Shown here: one piece after another, positions 1 to 9,255 of the stretch
Layout of the letters: each line of letters starts with the position of its first letter
Numbering within the stretch: position 1 is the first letter of the stretch
NCBI GenBank assembly: GCA_963663945.1
Contig: OY760687.1
Span: forward strand, 3,224,001-3,288,000
Length of the DNA stretch: 64,000 bases
Direction of reading: 5' to 3'
Origin: Bin87 sp963663945
Lineage (GTDB): Bacteria; Chloroflexota; Dehalococcoidia; Lucifugimonadales; UBA3495
Notes under the pieces: model-generated
The model's database searches: none
What the model was told of the DNA's origin: nothing
Seen by the model: only the letters and a program-made list of their open reading frames with translations
Made by a program: the position numbers and the translations under genes

Positions 1-2
1 AC

Positions 3-158
3 CGGCGCGGTAATGGCAATGGAGCCCAGCCCGCCGTTGTCATCTCGGAGTTTTCCGATCCGGGGTCGCATGAGGAGCCACCCAATTCGCAGCAGGTGAA
101 GTCCCTCTTTATCCCCAGGCTGTTGCGAAATCGCCCAGGCAACGCCCGGGCAACGTAA
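3..158 (+). CDS. C-terminal tail of an upstream gene (possibly ImuA/RecA-like), cut by the window start
   Basis: Frame 3 is open from the first base to a TAA at 156-158, giving about 51 residues that include PAVVISEFSDPGSHEEPP. There is no ATG near the start of the window, so if the gene is real it begins upstream. Its position directly before an ImuB-like gene and dnaE2 fits the third member of the imuA-imuB-dnaE2 mutagenesis cassette, but 51 residues are too few to recognise the ImuA/RecA fold. The identity is inference; only the open frame is seen. Confidence 0.35.
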   Translation, partial: RRGNGNGAQPAVVISEFSDPGSHEEPPNSQQVKSLFIPRLLRNRPGNARAT

Positions 159-257
159 AACCACGCTTCAATCGCTCTGACGCGGATCTGCCCGCGCGCC
201 TCGCCGCATGAGTTGGCGAGGCGCGCGGGATTTTCATGACATTCCCGCCACGTATAA

Positions 258-269
258 GAACGTCCGTGC
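258..269 (+). promoter_or_regulatory. Weak LexA-box-like site upstream of the ImuB-like gene
   Basis: GAACGTCCGTGC matches the Gram-positive type LexA site GAAC-N4-GTTC with one mismatch in the right half. It lies 16 nt before the chosen ATG at 286, where an SOS operator would be expected for an imuB-dnaE2 cassette. One imperfect half-site makes this only a suggestion. Confidence 0.2.
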
Positions 270-285
270 TGTTATCTTGTGGCGC

Positions 286-1686
286 ATGGACACCGCAGTC
301 GGATGCCTGCTGGTTACGCACTTTCCCGTAAAGGCCGAACTGGCGCGACGGCCTGATCTGGCTGGTCGCGCATTGATCGTGGCCACCGGAGACTCCGGCC
401 GCCGCGTGGTGGTGGACGCCTCGCCGGAAGCCGGAGAGGTTCGTGCCGGACAGACGTTGACGGAGGCATTGTCCCGGTGTGCGGAGGCGGTGGTTTTAGC
501 CGTAGATGACCAGTATTTGTCGTCATTCAACGATGACCTGACACTCTCGCTATTTCAGGTTGTGGATCGCGTGGAGCCGGACAGTTACGGCCGTTTCTAC
601 CTGGACCTGACCGGTATGGCGTCCATGTACGGTGGAGCGTCCGGCCTGGAGTCGGCGATCCTGTCCGCGGTTGATGCCAGCCTGCAACCCCGGCTGGGAC
701 TGGCGTCAGGCAAGTTGCCGGCATACTGCGCAGCGGCCAGCGCCGAGCCGGGGAAAGGATTTACCGCCCCGGTAAACGTCGCTCGATGGCTGGCAACCTG
801 GCCGGTGTCGTGGCTTCCGCTGGCCCCGGACACCACGGCGCGATTGCGTGGTTTTGGCATCGCCACGATGGGCAACGTGGCCGCGATGCCGGCACACGTC
901 CTGGCGGATTTCCTGGGTGTCGTTGGATACCGAACCTGGAAGCTGGCCCAGGGCATTGATGACGACCCGGTGGTTCCGGCGGCTCTGCCGGAGGTTCTTC
1001 ACGAGCGCATGGAGTTCCCGTTTCCGGTGGATACGGTTTCCGGCTGGGAAGCTGGGGTTCGCCTGTTGTCCGAACGCATTTGGAAGGCTCCCGGCCTTCA
1101 GGGCAGAGGCATAACGGAAGTATCAATCGAAGGCGATCTCTCACCCAATGGCGTTTGGCAGTTTGACCGGCGGCTGCGCACCCCCGCCGGCTCATCCGAC
1201 AGCCTGGCTTCAATGATCCTGGCCGGGTTGAATGCCCAGGACAACCGGGGTCAAGGTCGCTGGCCCGATGCAGCGTTGACGGACCTGTCGCTCACGGTGT
1301 CCGGTCTGGTCCATTTGGCCGGCCGGCAGATGGGCCTGTGGCTGTCCGAACGCCGGGGTGTGGCGGTCCCGACGATTGATGGGGTCGACCGTCCGGTGGC
1401 GCTGGCTCTCAGATCTCCCTTGCCGGAGCGGCGGTGGGCCCTGGGCTCTGAGCTGACGCCTCTGGGACGGGTTGCCGCCGTGGCCGTGGCCGAGGTCCAG
1501 AACGTGCCGCGAGCAGTGGAGTCGCATTCCGTCCAGAAAGTGGTTGACCTGTGGGAAGTGGACACCGAGTGGTGGATGCCGGATCCGGCCCGCCGGCGGT
1601 ACTGGCGACTGGTGGTGGACGGAGGCAAGTTGCTCACGGTGTACCGCGACCTCGCCACCGGCGAGTGGTATCAGCAGGGTTACTGA
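286..1686 (+). CDS. imuB: ImuB-like Y-family DNA polymerase homologue
   Basis: About 466 residues from ATG 286; the frame is open further upstream to 208, but the extra 26 residues do not look like the family. The start MDTAVGCLLVTHFPVKAEL matches the Y-family N-terminus, yet the catalytic VDxD-type motif is absent. The FYLDLTGMASMYGG segment (about residues 105-118) is the ImuB version of the SIDE/LDxTG region. ImuB proteins are inactive polymerase relatives that bridge the beta clamp and DnaE2 in damage-induced mutagenesis. The gene ends 1 nt before the TTG start proposed for dnaE2, so the two are almost certainly co-transcribed and translationally coupled. A catalytically active DinB is less likely because the acidic residues are missing. 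Confidence 0.8.
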   Translation: MDTAVGCLLVTHFPVKAELARRPDLAGRALIVATGDSGRRVVVDASPEAGEVRAGQTLTEALSRCAEAVVLAVDDQYLSSFNDDLTLSLFQVVDRVEPDSYGRFYLDLTGMASMYGGASGLESAILSAVDASLQPRLGLASGKLPAYCAAASAEPGKGFTAPVNVARWLATWPVSWLPLAPDTTARLRGFGIATMGNVAAMPAHVLADFLGVVGYRTWKLAQGIDDDPVVPAALPEVLHERMEFPFPVDTVSGWEAGVRLLSERIWKAPGLQGRGITEVSIEGDLSPNGVWQFDRRLRTPAGSSDSLASMILAGLNAQDNRGQGRWPDAALTDLSLTVSGLVHLAGRQMGLWLSERRGVAVPTIDGVDRPVALALRSPLPERRWALGSELTPLGRVAAVAVAEVQNVPRAVESHSVQKVVDLWEVDTEWWMPDPARRRYWRLVVDGGKLLTVYRDLATGEWYQQGY

Positions 1687-1687
1687 C

Positions 1688-4600
1688 TTGTCCACCGGCT
1701 TCATCGAGCTGCGCGCCCACTCCTGGTATTCCTTTGGCGCCGGGGCTTCGTCTCCGGCAGAGCTGGTGGAACGGGCCGGCTGTTACGGATATCCGGCCCT
1801 GGGGGTGACCGATACGAACAATTTGTGCGGCGCGCTGGATTTCGTGCAGGAGTGCCACTCCGCCGGCATGCAGGCGATACTGGGCGCCGACCTGACCGTA
1901 CGCGAGGGTGACCGGAGTGGCCCGGTGACCTTTATCGCGGAGAATGGCGCGGGTTACTCCAATCTGTGTCGATTGATTTCGCTGGCGCACGTGACGGGTG
2001 GACGAACCACGCCGGTTCTGGACGTCCGCTTCCTGGAGCCCCACGCCGAGGGTCTCATCGTACTGCTGGGGGATCCCGATGGTCTGCTGGCGGAGGACGT
2101 TGCCGCCGGCCGCTGGAGCGTGGCCGAGGAACGGGCAAGGCGATACGCCGGCTGGTTCGGCGCCGGCTCGGTATTTCTGGAGCTGCAACAACATCTGGCC
2201 CATGGTGACACCGCCCGCAACGAGCGCATGTCGCAGTTGGCGGAACGGTGTGGCCTGGGTTGCGTTGCGACCAGCGCCCCCTGGTATCACGACGCCTCCC
2301 GCGCGCGGCTGCACGACTCGCTTACGGCCATGCGCTTGAACTCTTCTCTAAGCGAGATACGTAACAGTCTTAAGGTCAACAGTAACTATGATCTGCAAGC
2401 AAGAAATGTGATGGAACGACGCTTCCGCAAATATCCGGAGGCGCTTGCCAACACACTTGCCCTGGCGGAGCGGTGTTCCGATTTCGGCGCGCTGGATTTC
2501 GTCACCAGCAGATATCGTTTCCCAGAGGCGCCCACCCCGCCGGGCTACGACGCCCAATCATGGCTGGAGCGGCTCTGCGAGGAGTCGGCCGAGCGACGCT
2601 ACGGCGGTGTCGACCGGCAGGTGAGAGAACGCCTGGATGAGGAATTCGGGCTCATCCAGAAGCATGGCCTGGCCGGGTTCTTTCTGGTCTATCACCGGGT
2701 GGTGGAACTGGCGCGAGAGGTCATGCTGGAGCTGGGATGGGGACACCAGGAAACGCCCCTGGAGTGGCTCCCTCCGGGACGGGGGCGTGGCTCCTCGGTG
2801 TCCATGCTGGTGGGGTATCTGATTGGCCTGTCTCACGTTGACCCGCTGGATTACGGCCTGGCGCTGGACCGTTTTCTGTCATCCGAGAGCACGTCGATGC
2901 CGGATATCGACCTGGACTTTCCCCGGGACATACGCGAGCGTCTCATACTGCGCATCATCGAGGAGTGGGGTTGGGACCATGCCGTGCTGACGGGGATGTT
3001 CCCCACGTACAAGGCGCGCGGAGTGGTGCGGGGCCTGGGCAAGGCCCTGGGATTGCCCCCTGACGAGGTCGGTGCGCTGGCCCGTCGGCTGGACTCCAAC
3101 TCCGTGTCGGAGTTGCCCTATCTGCCGGGCTACGGGGAACTGGTGAAGCGATCGGGTTGGGACCGCCTCTTCGCTCTTGCCGACAGCCTCCAGGGTTTTC
3201 CCAAGGGCGTGGCGCAGCACCCGGGCGGAATGCTGCTGAGCTCCACCGCCCTCACGGACTTCATGCCAGTGCAGCCGGCCGCCATTGCGGGTCGCTACAT
3301 CGGTCAGTGGGACAAGGAGACCGTGGATGACGCCGGCATGGTGAAGATCGACCTCCTGGCCCTGGGCGCCCTGTCCCAACTGCAGCAGGCGGTGCGCCTG
3401 GTCCGGAACCGCACCGGCATTGAGCCCGACCTGAGCCGGATCGACTACCGGGAGCAGGACGTTTTTGACGATCTCGGACGCGGCGACACCGTGGGTGTCT
3501 TCCAGGTGGAGTCGGCGGCGCAGATGCAGACCATCGTGCGGATGCACCCCCAGGACATCTACGAGCTGGCCCTGGAGATCGCGGCGGTGCGTCCCGGCGT
3601 GGGAGCGCACGACGGCGTGGCGGAGTTCCTGCGCCGGCGCAAGGGATTCGACTGGGAGTATGCTCATCCCCTGGAACAGGGAGCCCTGGAGCGGTCGTTG
3701 GGCGTGATCATGTTCCAGGACCAGGTGGTGCAGTTGGGCATGGACGTGGGCGGTTTCACCGCCGCCGACGCGGACCGCATGCGACGCGCTTTCGGACGCC
3801 GCAACGGCGCCGCCCTGGTGGCGGAGTATCGGCAGCGTTTCCTGGACGGCGCACGTGAGCGTGGCGTGCCCGAAAACGCGGCCGAGGCGATCTTCGGGAA
3901 GTTCAACCCCCACTACATGTTTCCGGAGGGCCACGCCCTGGCGTTCGCCTTTACCGCCTACCAGATGGCGTGGCTGCGCCGTCACTACCCGCTGGAGTTC
4001 TACGTCGCGCTCTTCAACGAGCAGCCCATGGGGTTCTGGGACCTGGACACGCTGAAGCAGGACGCCCGCCGGATCAACCTGCGGGTGGCCCATCCTGACA
4101 TCAACCGTTCCGAGCTGCTCTGCACCGCCGAGGGCGAACGCACGCTCCGGCTGGGGCTGACCCTTGTGAAGGGCGTGGACCAGCGCCTGGGCGAGATTCT
4201 GCTGCGCGCGCGTGAGGCCGGCGAATTCAGGAGCCTGGCGGACGTGCTGGCGCGGTCCGGCCTGCCTCGCCAGGCCCTGGAGAATTTAGCCCGCGCCGGC
4301 GCTATGGACAGCCTGCCGGATGTCGCCGACCGGGGCAGCGCGCTGTGGCAGATCGGCGCCGGCTACGTGCCGGACGCGCGCCGCGGCCAGCTGGCGCTAC
4401 CCATGGCGGTGGCCGAAGCGCCGGCGGCGGTGGCGTCGAAGAACCGGTCCATGCTGATGCTGGACGAATACGACATGCTGGGCCTCTGTCCGGACGGCCA
4501 CATCATGGAACTGGCGCGCCACGAGCTGCGAGGCGTACATAGCAGCGACACCCTGGAGGGCTGCCACGAAGGCGATGTGGTTCGCGTGGCGGGCCGGGTC

Positions 4601-4846
4601 GTCAGACGGCAGCGTCCCCTGGCCCGGGCCGTGTTCCTCACCCTGGAGGACGAATTCGGGTTGATACCGGTGGCCGTTTGGGAGCACCGCTGGGAGACGC
4701 TCAAGCACGTGCTGCGGCGGCCGCTGGTCATCATTGAAGGCGAGGTTTCCCGCCGGGACAACACGCTCAACGTGGTGGCGGAACGGGCGTGGCCGCTGCG
4801 GGCCGATATGGAATTTCACGCCAGTTCCGGACACGACTGGAGGTAG
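1688..4846 (+). CDS. dnaE2: Error-prone DNA polymerase III alpha subunit, DnaE2 type
   Basis: About 1052 residues from a TTG at 1688, the usual DnaE2 length. The frame is open back to 1472, but that part overlaps imuB and is not family sequence. The PHP domain comes first (FIELRAHSWYSF, then VTDTNN), followed by the palm with RGRGSSVSMLVGYLIG and MPDIDLDF (catalytic acidic residues near 406-410), the helix-hairpin-helix region (RSGLPRQALENLARAGAMD), and a C-terminal OB fold (VAGRVVRRQRPLARAVFLTL). The PHP metal ligands are eroded: LRAHS replaces LHxHS and TDT replaces TDH, so proofreading by PHP is unlikely. DnaE2 carries out translesion synthesis together with ImuB. It is not the replicative DnaE1, judging from the cassette and the PHP changes. 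Confidence 0.92.
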   Translation: MSTGFIELRAHSWYSFGAGASSPAELVERAGCYGYPALGVTDTNNLCGALDFVQECHSAGMQAILGADLTVREGDRSGPVTFIAENGAGYSNLCRLISLAHVTGGRTTPVLDVRFLEPHAEGLIVLLGDPDGLLAEDVAAGRWSVAEERARRYAGWFGAGSVFLELQQHLAHGDTARNERMSQLAERCGLGCVATSAPWYHDASRARLHDSLTAMRLNSSLSEIRNSLKVNSNYDLQARNVMERRFRKYPEALANTLALAERCSDFGALDFVTSRYRFPEAPTPPGYDAQSWLERLCEESAERRYGGVDRQVRERLDEEFGLIQKHGLAGFFLVYHRVVELAREVMLELGWGHQETPLEWLPPGRGRGSSVSMLVGYLIGLSHVDPLDYGLALDRFLSSESTSMPDIDLDFPRDIRERLILRIIEEWGWDHAVLTGMFPTYKARGVVRGLGKALGLPPDEVGALARRLDSNSVSELPYLPGYGELVKRSGWDRLFALADSLQGFPKGVAQHPGGMLLSSTALTDFMPVQPAAIAGRYIGQWDKETVDDAGMVKIDLLALGALSQLQQAVRLVRNRTGIEPDLSRIDYREQDVFDDLGRGDTVGVFQVESAAQMQTIVRMHPQDIYELALEIAAVRPGVGAHDGVAEFLRRRKGFDWEYAHPLEQGALERSLGVIMFQDQVVQLGMDVGGFTAADADRMRRAFGRRNGAALVAEYRQRFLDGARERGVPENAAEAIFGKFNPHYMFPEGHALAFAFTAYQMAWLRRHYPLEFYVALFNEQPMGFWDLDTLKQDARRINLRVAHPDINRSELLCTAEGERTLRLGLTLVKGVDQRLGEILLRAREAGEFRSLADVLARSGLPRQALENLARAGAMDSLPDVADRGSALWQIGAGYVPDARRGQLALPMAVAEAPAAVASKNRSMLMLDEYDMLGLCPDGHIMELARHELRGVHSSDTLEGCHEGDVVRVAGRVVRRQRPLARAVFLTLEDEFGLIPVAVWEHRWETLKHVLRRPLVIIEGEVSRRDNTLNVVAERAWPLRADMEFHASSGHDWR

Positions 4847-4898
4847 CGCGCCCGCACTGCGCATGCATCAATCGGTCGTTGTGTCGCGCATCGCAGCC

Positions 4899-6566
4899 CT
4901 AACACCGGGCGTCGTCGTCATCGTCATCATCGTCCGGGTCGACTGCCACGTTCTCGGGTACCGGCACGGTCATCAGGAATTCGGCGTAATCACCGTGCAC
5001 CGTGTCCACCTGCAGGTCGCCACCGGCGCGGCGAGCCACGTCGGCGGCTATGGTCAGGCCCAGGCCGGCACCCATCACGCCCTCCTGGGTGGTGAAGAAC
5101 GGATTGAAGATCCGGTCCCGCACGTCGTCGGCGATGCCCGGCCCATTATCCCGCACGCGGATCTCGACCGCGCCGTTCACCAGGCGACTTGATACGGACA
5201 GCGCGGGCTCATAATCCTCTCCCAGCTCCATCTTTTTCAGGCTCATCGCATAGCACGCGTTGGTAACCAGATTGCCCACTGCTTCCTTGAGTTCATCGAC
5301 GACGATTGGCCTCGAACCGATGTTGTCGTCCAGATCAAATGCCGGAGACAGGTCGTGGTCCTCGCAGGCCGACAGGACGGCGTCCCGCAACTCCGCATTC
5401 ACATCCGCCAGTTCCGGCGGCCGGGTGTCCACACTCAACCCCTGCATCCGCTCAACGATAGCCAACGCCCGCCCACCGTTGGTGATCACCCGTCCCAGGC
5501 TGTCACTCATTTCATTGGTGATATCGTCCAGCAGTGCAACGTCCTCAGACTTCATACCGTCCCGGTAGGTTTCCAGCATCTCGGTGAGTTCGCTGTGGAG
5601 CTCGGTGGCTCCCTGGGTGAAGTTCGTCACGAAGTTCAGCGGGTTGCTGATCTCGTGGGCGACACCGGAGACCAGTTCGCCCAGCGCCGCCAGCTTCTCC
5701 TGCGCCACCAGCCGCGCCTGCATGGTCTGGAGCTCGTTGTTCGCCTCTCGCAGCTCCTGGTAGAGCTGTTCCACCAGGTTCAGGCGTTGCACCTCCAGGG
5801 CGTGTTGCCTGAAGACCTCCAGGGCTCGTGCCAGTTCACCGATTTCGTCGCGGCTAACCTCGGGCACCGGGGTCTCCAGGTCGCCCTGGGCCATGCTGCG
5901 CATCCGGTCCGACACGCGCGACAGGCGGCGCAGCACGCCGTTGCCCACCCAGATCCACGCCGTGAGCGTGGCGGCCGCCACGCTGATCGCGCAGATGGTT
6001 GCCAGCAGCACGCGCCCCTGGTCGAAACTGCCCACCGTTGCATCGAGGTTAACGTCGGCGTACTGGCCGGCGCTGTCCACCAGGAGGCCGACCGACTGGT
6101 CCAGCGTATCGCTGCTGTCGTTGAATTCGGCCACCAGGGCCGGCCTCTCTGACACGGCGGGGCCGGCTATCAAACGGTCAATTACGCCGGCCATTCCATA
6201 CGCGGCGTCCTGGACGGCCAGCGCGAGGAACTCCATGTCTTCCAGCGCAACCAGTTTGCCCAGCGATTCTTCCAGCTCAATCAGGATTTCGCCCACTTCT
6301 GCCCGTGAGGCGGCGGTGGGGGCAGAGCCCGAACCGGCGATGACTTCCCGGCCGTATGATCGCAGCTTCTCGGCGGACAGCGCCGCGGCCCACGCCGCGT
6401 CCACCGCCGGGGCGGACTCGGAGCGAATACGGTAACTGAGGTCTCCGCTGCGCTCGAAATAGTAGATGCCGACCGCGCTGGACAGGAGCGTGAGCGCCAC
6501 GGCGAAGACGAGCGCCAGGTAGAGTCGTGTGCCGACCTGACGCCATCGATTGATCAGAAATCTCAT
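4899..6566 (-). CDS. Membrane sensor histidine kinase with HAMP domain
   Basis: 555 residues. TM1 is at about 13-33 and an extracytoplasmic sensor of about 150 residues follows. TM2 is at about 185-208, then HAMP (RRLSRVSDRMRSMAQGDLETPV), a coiled coil (YQELREANNELQTMQARL), the H-box LGELVSGVAHEISNPLNFV with the phospho-accepting His, the N-box (EAVGNLVTNACYAM), and G-boxes DNGPGIADDVRDRIFNPFF and GAGLGLTIAADVARRAGG. The protein ends in a run of eight Asp residues before ARC. No response regulator is adjacent, so it is an orphan kinase with unknown signal and partner. It converges with dnaE2, whose end is 52 nt away. Confidence 0.9.
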   Translation of the reverse strand: MRFLINRWRQVGTRLYLALVFAVALTLLSSAVGIYYFERSGDLSYRIRSESAPAVDAAWAAALSAEKLRSYGREVIAGSGSAPTAASRAEVGEILIELEESLGKLVALEDMEFLALAVQDAAYGMAGVIDRLIAGPAVSERPALVAEFNDSSDTLDQSVGLLVDSAGQYADVNLDATVGSFDQGRVLLATICAISVAAATLTAWIWVGNGVLRRLSRVSDRMRSMAQGDLETPVPEVSRDEIGELARALEVFRQHALEVQRLNLVEQLYQELREANNELQTMQARLVAQEKLAALGELVSGVAHEISNPLNFVTNFTQGATELHSELTEMLETYRDGMKSEDVALLDDITNEMSDSLGRVITNGGRALAIVERMQGLSVDTRPPELADVNAELRDAVLSACEDHDLSPAFDLDDNIGSRPIVVDELKEAVGNLVTNACYAMSLKKMELGEDYEPALSVSSRLVNGAVEIRVRDNGPGIADDVRDRIFNPFFTTQEGVMGAGLGLTIAADVARRAGGDLQVDTVHGDYAEFLMTVPVPENVAVDPDDDDDDDDARC

Positions 6567-6797
6567 CGCGTTATCGCCCTTTTTCTATTGTTCTCGTTGT
6601 AAGCAACACACGCAATTATATGCCTTACACACTTCCCATCGCACAACAGTGTGCGTGCAACTTGTCGTAGGACTGTACGTGAAGGCCTGGCAACCGTCAG
6701 ACCGCCGGCGCACCGGTAGCGGAGGCCGGAAAATGCATTGATACGCTCGAAGCGTTCCGTTTGACGGGGTCAGGGCGGGTGGTAGGATATTAAGGCA

Positions 6798-7454
6798 ATG
6801 CAAACGCGAACCGCTGTTCCCCTACCATCGCACCCGCTTCCCGGCACTCTCGCGGACCTGATCCTGCCCGAATCCGCGGGCGCGCGCCGTATCGCCAGGG
6901 ATGTGGCCCTGATTGTCGCCGGCAGCCTGCTCGTGGCGCTGTTCGCGCAGATCAAGATCCCCCTGGGGTTCACGCCCGTGCCCATCACCGGCCAGACCTT
7001 CGCGGTGTTGCTGGTGGGCGCGATGCTGGGGGGATGGCGCGGCGGCTTGGCGCTGGCGCTCTACGCCGTAGAGGGAGCCTTTCTGCCCTTCTTCGCCGGC
7101 GGAGCCTCCGGCTGGTTCTGGCTGCTCCCGTCCGGCGGATACATCGTGGGCTTCATACCGGCGGCGGCGCTGGTGGGCTGGCTGTGCCAACGCGGATGGA
7201 ACCGGCGTCCCTGGATCCTGGCGGCCATGCTGCTGGGCAACGCCGCGCTCTACGTGCCGGGCCTGATCCAGCTGAACCTGTTCCTGCCGGGCAACGTGGC
7301 GGAGGCCTGGGGCTGCGCCGACGTGTGGCAGTGCGGCCTGCTGCCCTTCGTCGCCGGCGACCTGGCAAAGCTCATCGTCGCGAGCCTGGCGGTACCCGCG
7401 GGATGGGCGCTGCTGGACCGGTTCACCGCCAAACCTGACCACAGTTCGGAGTAA
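6798..7454 (+). CDS. bioY: Biotin transporter substrate-binding subunit BioY
   Basis: 218 residues with about six membrane segments. The family core is visible: FAQIKIPLGFTPVPITGQTF near residue 55, then GAMLGGWRGGLALALYAVEG, then LLPSGGYIVGFIPAAALVG, and a C-terminal FVAGDLAKLIVASLAVPAGW. BioY is the S component of an ECF transporter that captures biotin. The A/A'/T energising subunits are not in this window, as is common when they are shared. The unusually long N-terminus (about 35 residues before TM1) may mean a later start, but no better ATG with a clear ribosome site is seen. The MBL-fold gene begins 12 nt downstream, suggesting co-transcription. Confidence 0.9.
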   Translation: MQTRTAVPLPSHPLPGTLADLILPESAGARRIARDVALIVAGSLLVALFAQIKIPLGFTPVPITGQTFAVLLVGAMLGGWRGGLALALYAVEGAFLPFFAGGASGWFWLLPSGGYIVGFIPAAALVGWLCQRGWNRRPWILAAMLLGNAALYVPGLIQLNLFLPGNVAEAWGCADVWQCGLLPFVAGDLAKLIVASLAVPAGWALLDRFTAKPDHSSE

Positions 7455-7466
7455 CTCCAGTAACCC

Positions 7467-8153
7467 ATGGACATCTATTGGCTGGGACACGCCTGTTTCA
7501 GGCTGCGCTCCACTAACGCGGGACTGTCGATCATCACCGACCCCTATGCCTCCGGCGTGGGCGGCTTGGGCGTGCAGATCGACCCGAGGCAGATGGTGGA
7601 CGCGGCCGGGGTTACCGTGAGTCACGACGACCCAATGCACAACAGCGCGGGCGAGGTTGACGGCCAGCCGCGAGTGTTCGACACGCCCGGCGAATACGAG
7701 TTCCAGGGGATCACCATCCGGGCCGTGATGACGCCGCTGCCCGAGGACACCCCGCGCAGCAAGCGCAACGTGGCGTTCGCCATCGCGCTTGACGGGATCA
7801 ACGTGTGCCACTTGGGGAACATCACCCAGCCGCTGACGGCGCAGCAGATCGACCTCATCGGCCCGGCCGAAGTGGTGCTGGCCCCGGCCGGCGGATCCGA
7901 CCACAACCTGCTGTCCTACCGGGCCATCAACCAGACGGCGCAACAACTGGACGCGCGTTGGCTCATCCCCATGCACTACCGGGCCGAGCGAGAACCGTCG
8001 GCGGTTGAGCCGGCGGGGCCGGAGACGTTCCTGCGGGAACTGGGAGTGGCCGAGGGCAGCCTGCAGCCCCAGGGCCGGATGCAGGTCACACGCAACAACC
8101 TGCCGCCTTCCCTGCAGGTGGGGCTGATGGCTCCGCAGTTTCGGACACAGTAG
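7467..8153 (+). CDS. MBL-fold metal-dependent hydrolase (UlaG/UPF0173-like)
   Basis: 228 residues. The start MDIYWLGHACFRLRS matches the beta-lactamase-fold 'Zn-dependent hydrolase' family. The metal-binding loop reads VSHDDPMHN instead of the usual HxHxDH, so the active site is atypical or metal binding is reduced. Later family landmarks include FDTPGEYEFQGITI, HLGNITQPLT and LIPMHY near the C-terminus. The substrate is unknown. GGAG in the bioY-MBL gap serves as ribosome site. It may form a two-gene unit with bioY, but no functional link to biotin is evident. Confidence 0.8.
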   Translation: MDIYWLGHACFRLRSTNAGLSIITDPYASGVGGLGVQIDPRQMVDAAGVTVSHDDPMHNSAGEVDGQPRVFDTPGEYEFQGITIRAVMTPLPEDTPRSKRNVAFAIALDGINVCHLGNITQPLTAQQIDLIGPAEVVLAPAGGSDHNLLSYRAINQTAQQLDARWLIPMHYRAEREPSAVEPAGPETFLRELGVAEGSLQPQGRMQVTRNNLPPSLQVGLMAPQFRTQ

Positions 8154-8155
8154 GC

Positions 8156-8312
8156 CTCACGTGTACCCACTTTCGTAATTCGTCAGAATCAGGATTTGCC
8201 AGATTTGGGGATTATCAGGATTGGAGCCGTTGTGTGGCGGAGATCTGCAAATCCTGTCAAATCATAAAATCCTGATCCTGACTGTTCCCCGCCGCAAACT
8301 CGGTACGCATGA
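8156..8312. repeat. Dispersed palindromic element, family A copy 1
   Basis: Left end CTCACGTGTACCCACTTTCG and right end ...CTCGGTACGCATGA are imperfect inverted repeats. Inside is a long palindrome running from GTCAGAATCAGGATTT to AAATCCTGATCCTGAC. The element starts 2 nt after the MBL gene stop and could fold into one long hairpin in RNA. Six further copies are listed below. Confidence 0.8.
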
Positions 8313-8313
8313 C

Positions 8314-8414
8314 GTCACTCCAGCGAAAGCCGGAGTCCATTGATCGTGAAGAGCCTTCATGGTCGACGGGGCTTGTCATTTCGACCGCTGGATTCCCGCT
8401 TTCGCGGGAACGAC
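8314..8414. repeat. Dispersed inverted repeat, family D copy 1
   Basis: Left arm GTCACTCCAGCGAAAGCCGG and right arm GGATTCCCGCTTTCGCGGGA form an imperfect inverted repeat of about 26 bp around a 50-nt centre. It abuts the family A element, so two unrelated repeat types fill the MBL-ABC convergent gap. Confidence 0.65.
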
Positions 8415-8479
8415 CGGCTGGTCACCAGGAAACCTGCCCACACCGGACAGTTACGACTACCAAGCGCGCGTGATCGAGG

Positions 8480-9184
8480 TCAGGCGGACGGCGCGCCATC
8501 CACGGAATCGATGCGCCCGTCGGCCATCTGGAGGCGGCGGTCGGCCATGTCGGCCAGCAACAGGTCGTGGGTGGCGGTGACGACGGTGACGCCGCGACTG
8601 GCGCCGATGTCGCGCATGATGCCGCCGATGGTCTGGCCGGTGACGCTGTCGAGTTCGCCGGTGGGTTCATCGGCGAAGAGCACGGATGGATCGGCGACCA
8701 GGGCGCGGGCGATGGCGACGCGCTGCTGCTCGCCACCGGAAAGCTCGTAGGGGCGATGGCCGGAGCGGCCGGTGAGTCCCACCAGATCCAGGGCCTCGTT
8801 GGCGCGGCGGCGGCGGTCGCGCCAGGACACGCCGGCGATGTGCAGGGGCAGTTCCACGTTTTCGAAAGCCGAGAGCAGGGGTATCAGCCCGAAGGACTGG
8901 AACACGAAGCCGATGCGGTCGCGGCGGAGGCCGACCAGATCGCGCTCGGGCATCTGGGACAGTTCGCGTCCTTCGAACCAGACCTTGCCGGAGCTGGGGC
9001 GGTCGAGACCGGCCAGCAGGTTGAGCAGGGTGGTCTTGCCCGACCCTGATCGGCCCACGAGGGCGACGAATTCGCCGGGGGCGATATTGACCGTGACCTC
9101 GTTGACCGCGCGGACGGCGCTGTCACCCTCGCCGAACTCGCGGACCACCGATTCTGCGGCGAGGGCCGCCGTTATTTCTGCCAT
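8480..9184 (-). CDS. ABC transporter ATP-binding protein (LolD/MacB type)
   Basis: 234 residues. Walker A is GRSGSGKTTLLNLLAGLDRP (about 42-61), the Q-loop lies in FVFQSFGLIPLLSAFENVELP, the signature is LSGGEQQRVAIARAL, Walker B is VLFADEPTGELDS, and the H-loop is TATHD. This is the family that pairs with FtsX/MacB-like permeases in lipoprotein release, peptide or drug export. Another ATPase of the same family ends up 71 nt upstream on the same strand (start of this gene 9184, stop of the other 9256). No permease is adjacent, so the transported substrate cannot be read from context. Confidence 0.88.
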   Translation of the reverse strand: MAEITAALAAESVVREFGEGDSAVRAVNEVTVNIAPGEFVALVGRSGSGKTTLLNLLAGLDRPSSGKVWFEGRELSQMPERDLVGLRRDRIGFVFQSFGLIPLLSAFENVELPLHIAGVSWRDRRRRANEALDLVGLTGRSGHRPYELSGGEQQRVAIARALVADPSVLFADEPTGELDSVTGQTIGGIMRDIGASRGVTVVTATHDLLLADMADRRLQMADGRIDSVDGAPSA

Positions 9185-9255
9185 GGGGCTACGTCCGCCA
9201 TGAGGTTACACCCGTCATTTGGTTGCCTGAACTCACCATCTGTACGGCGGAGCGC

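Noticed and set aside
2879..4093. Long open frame opposite dnaE2
   Set aside because: Antisense shadow of a well-supported gene in GC-rich DNA; no family motifs.
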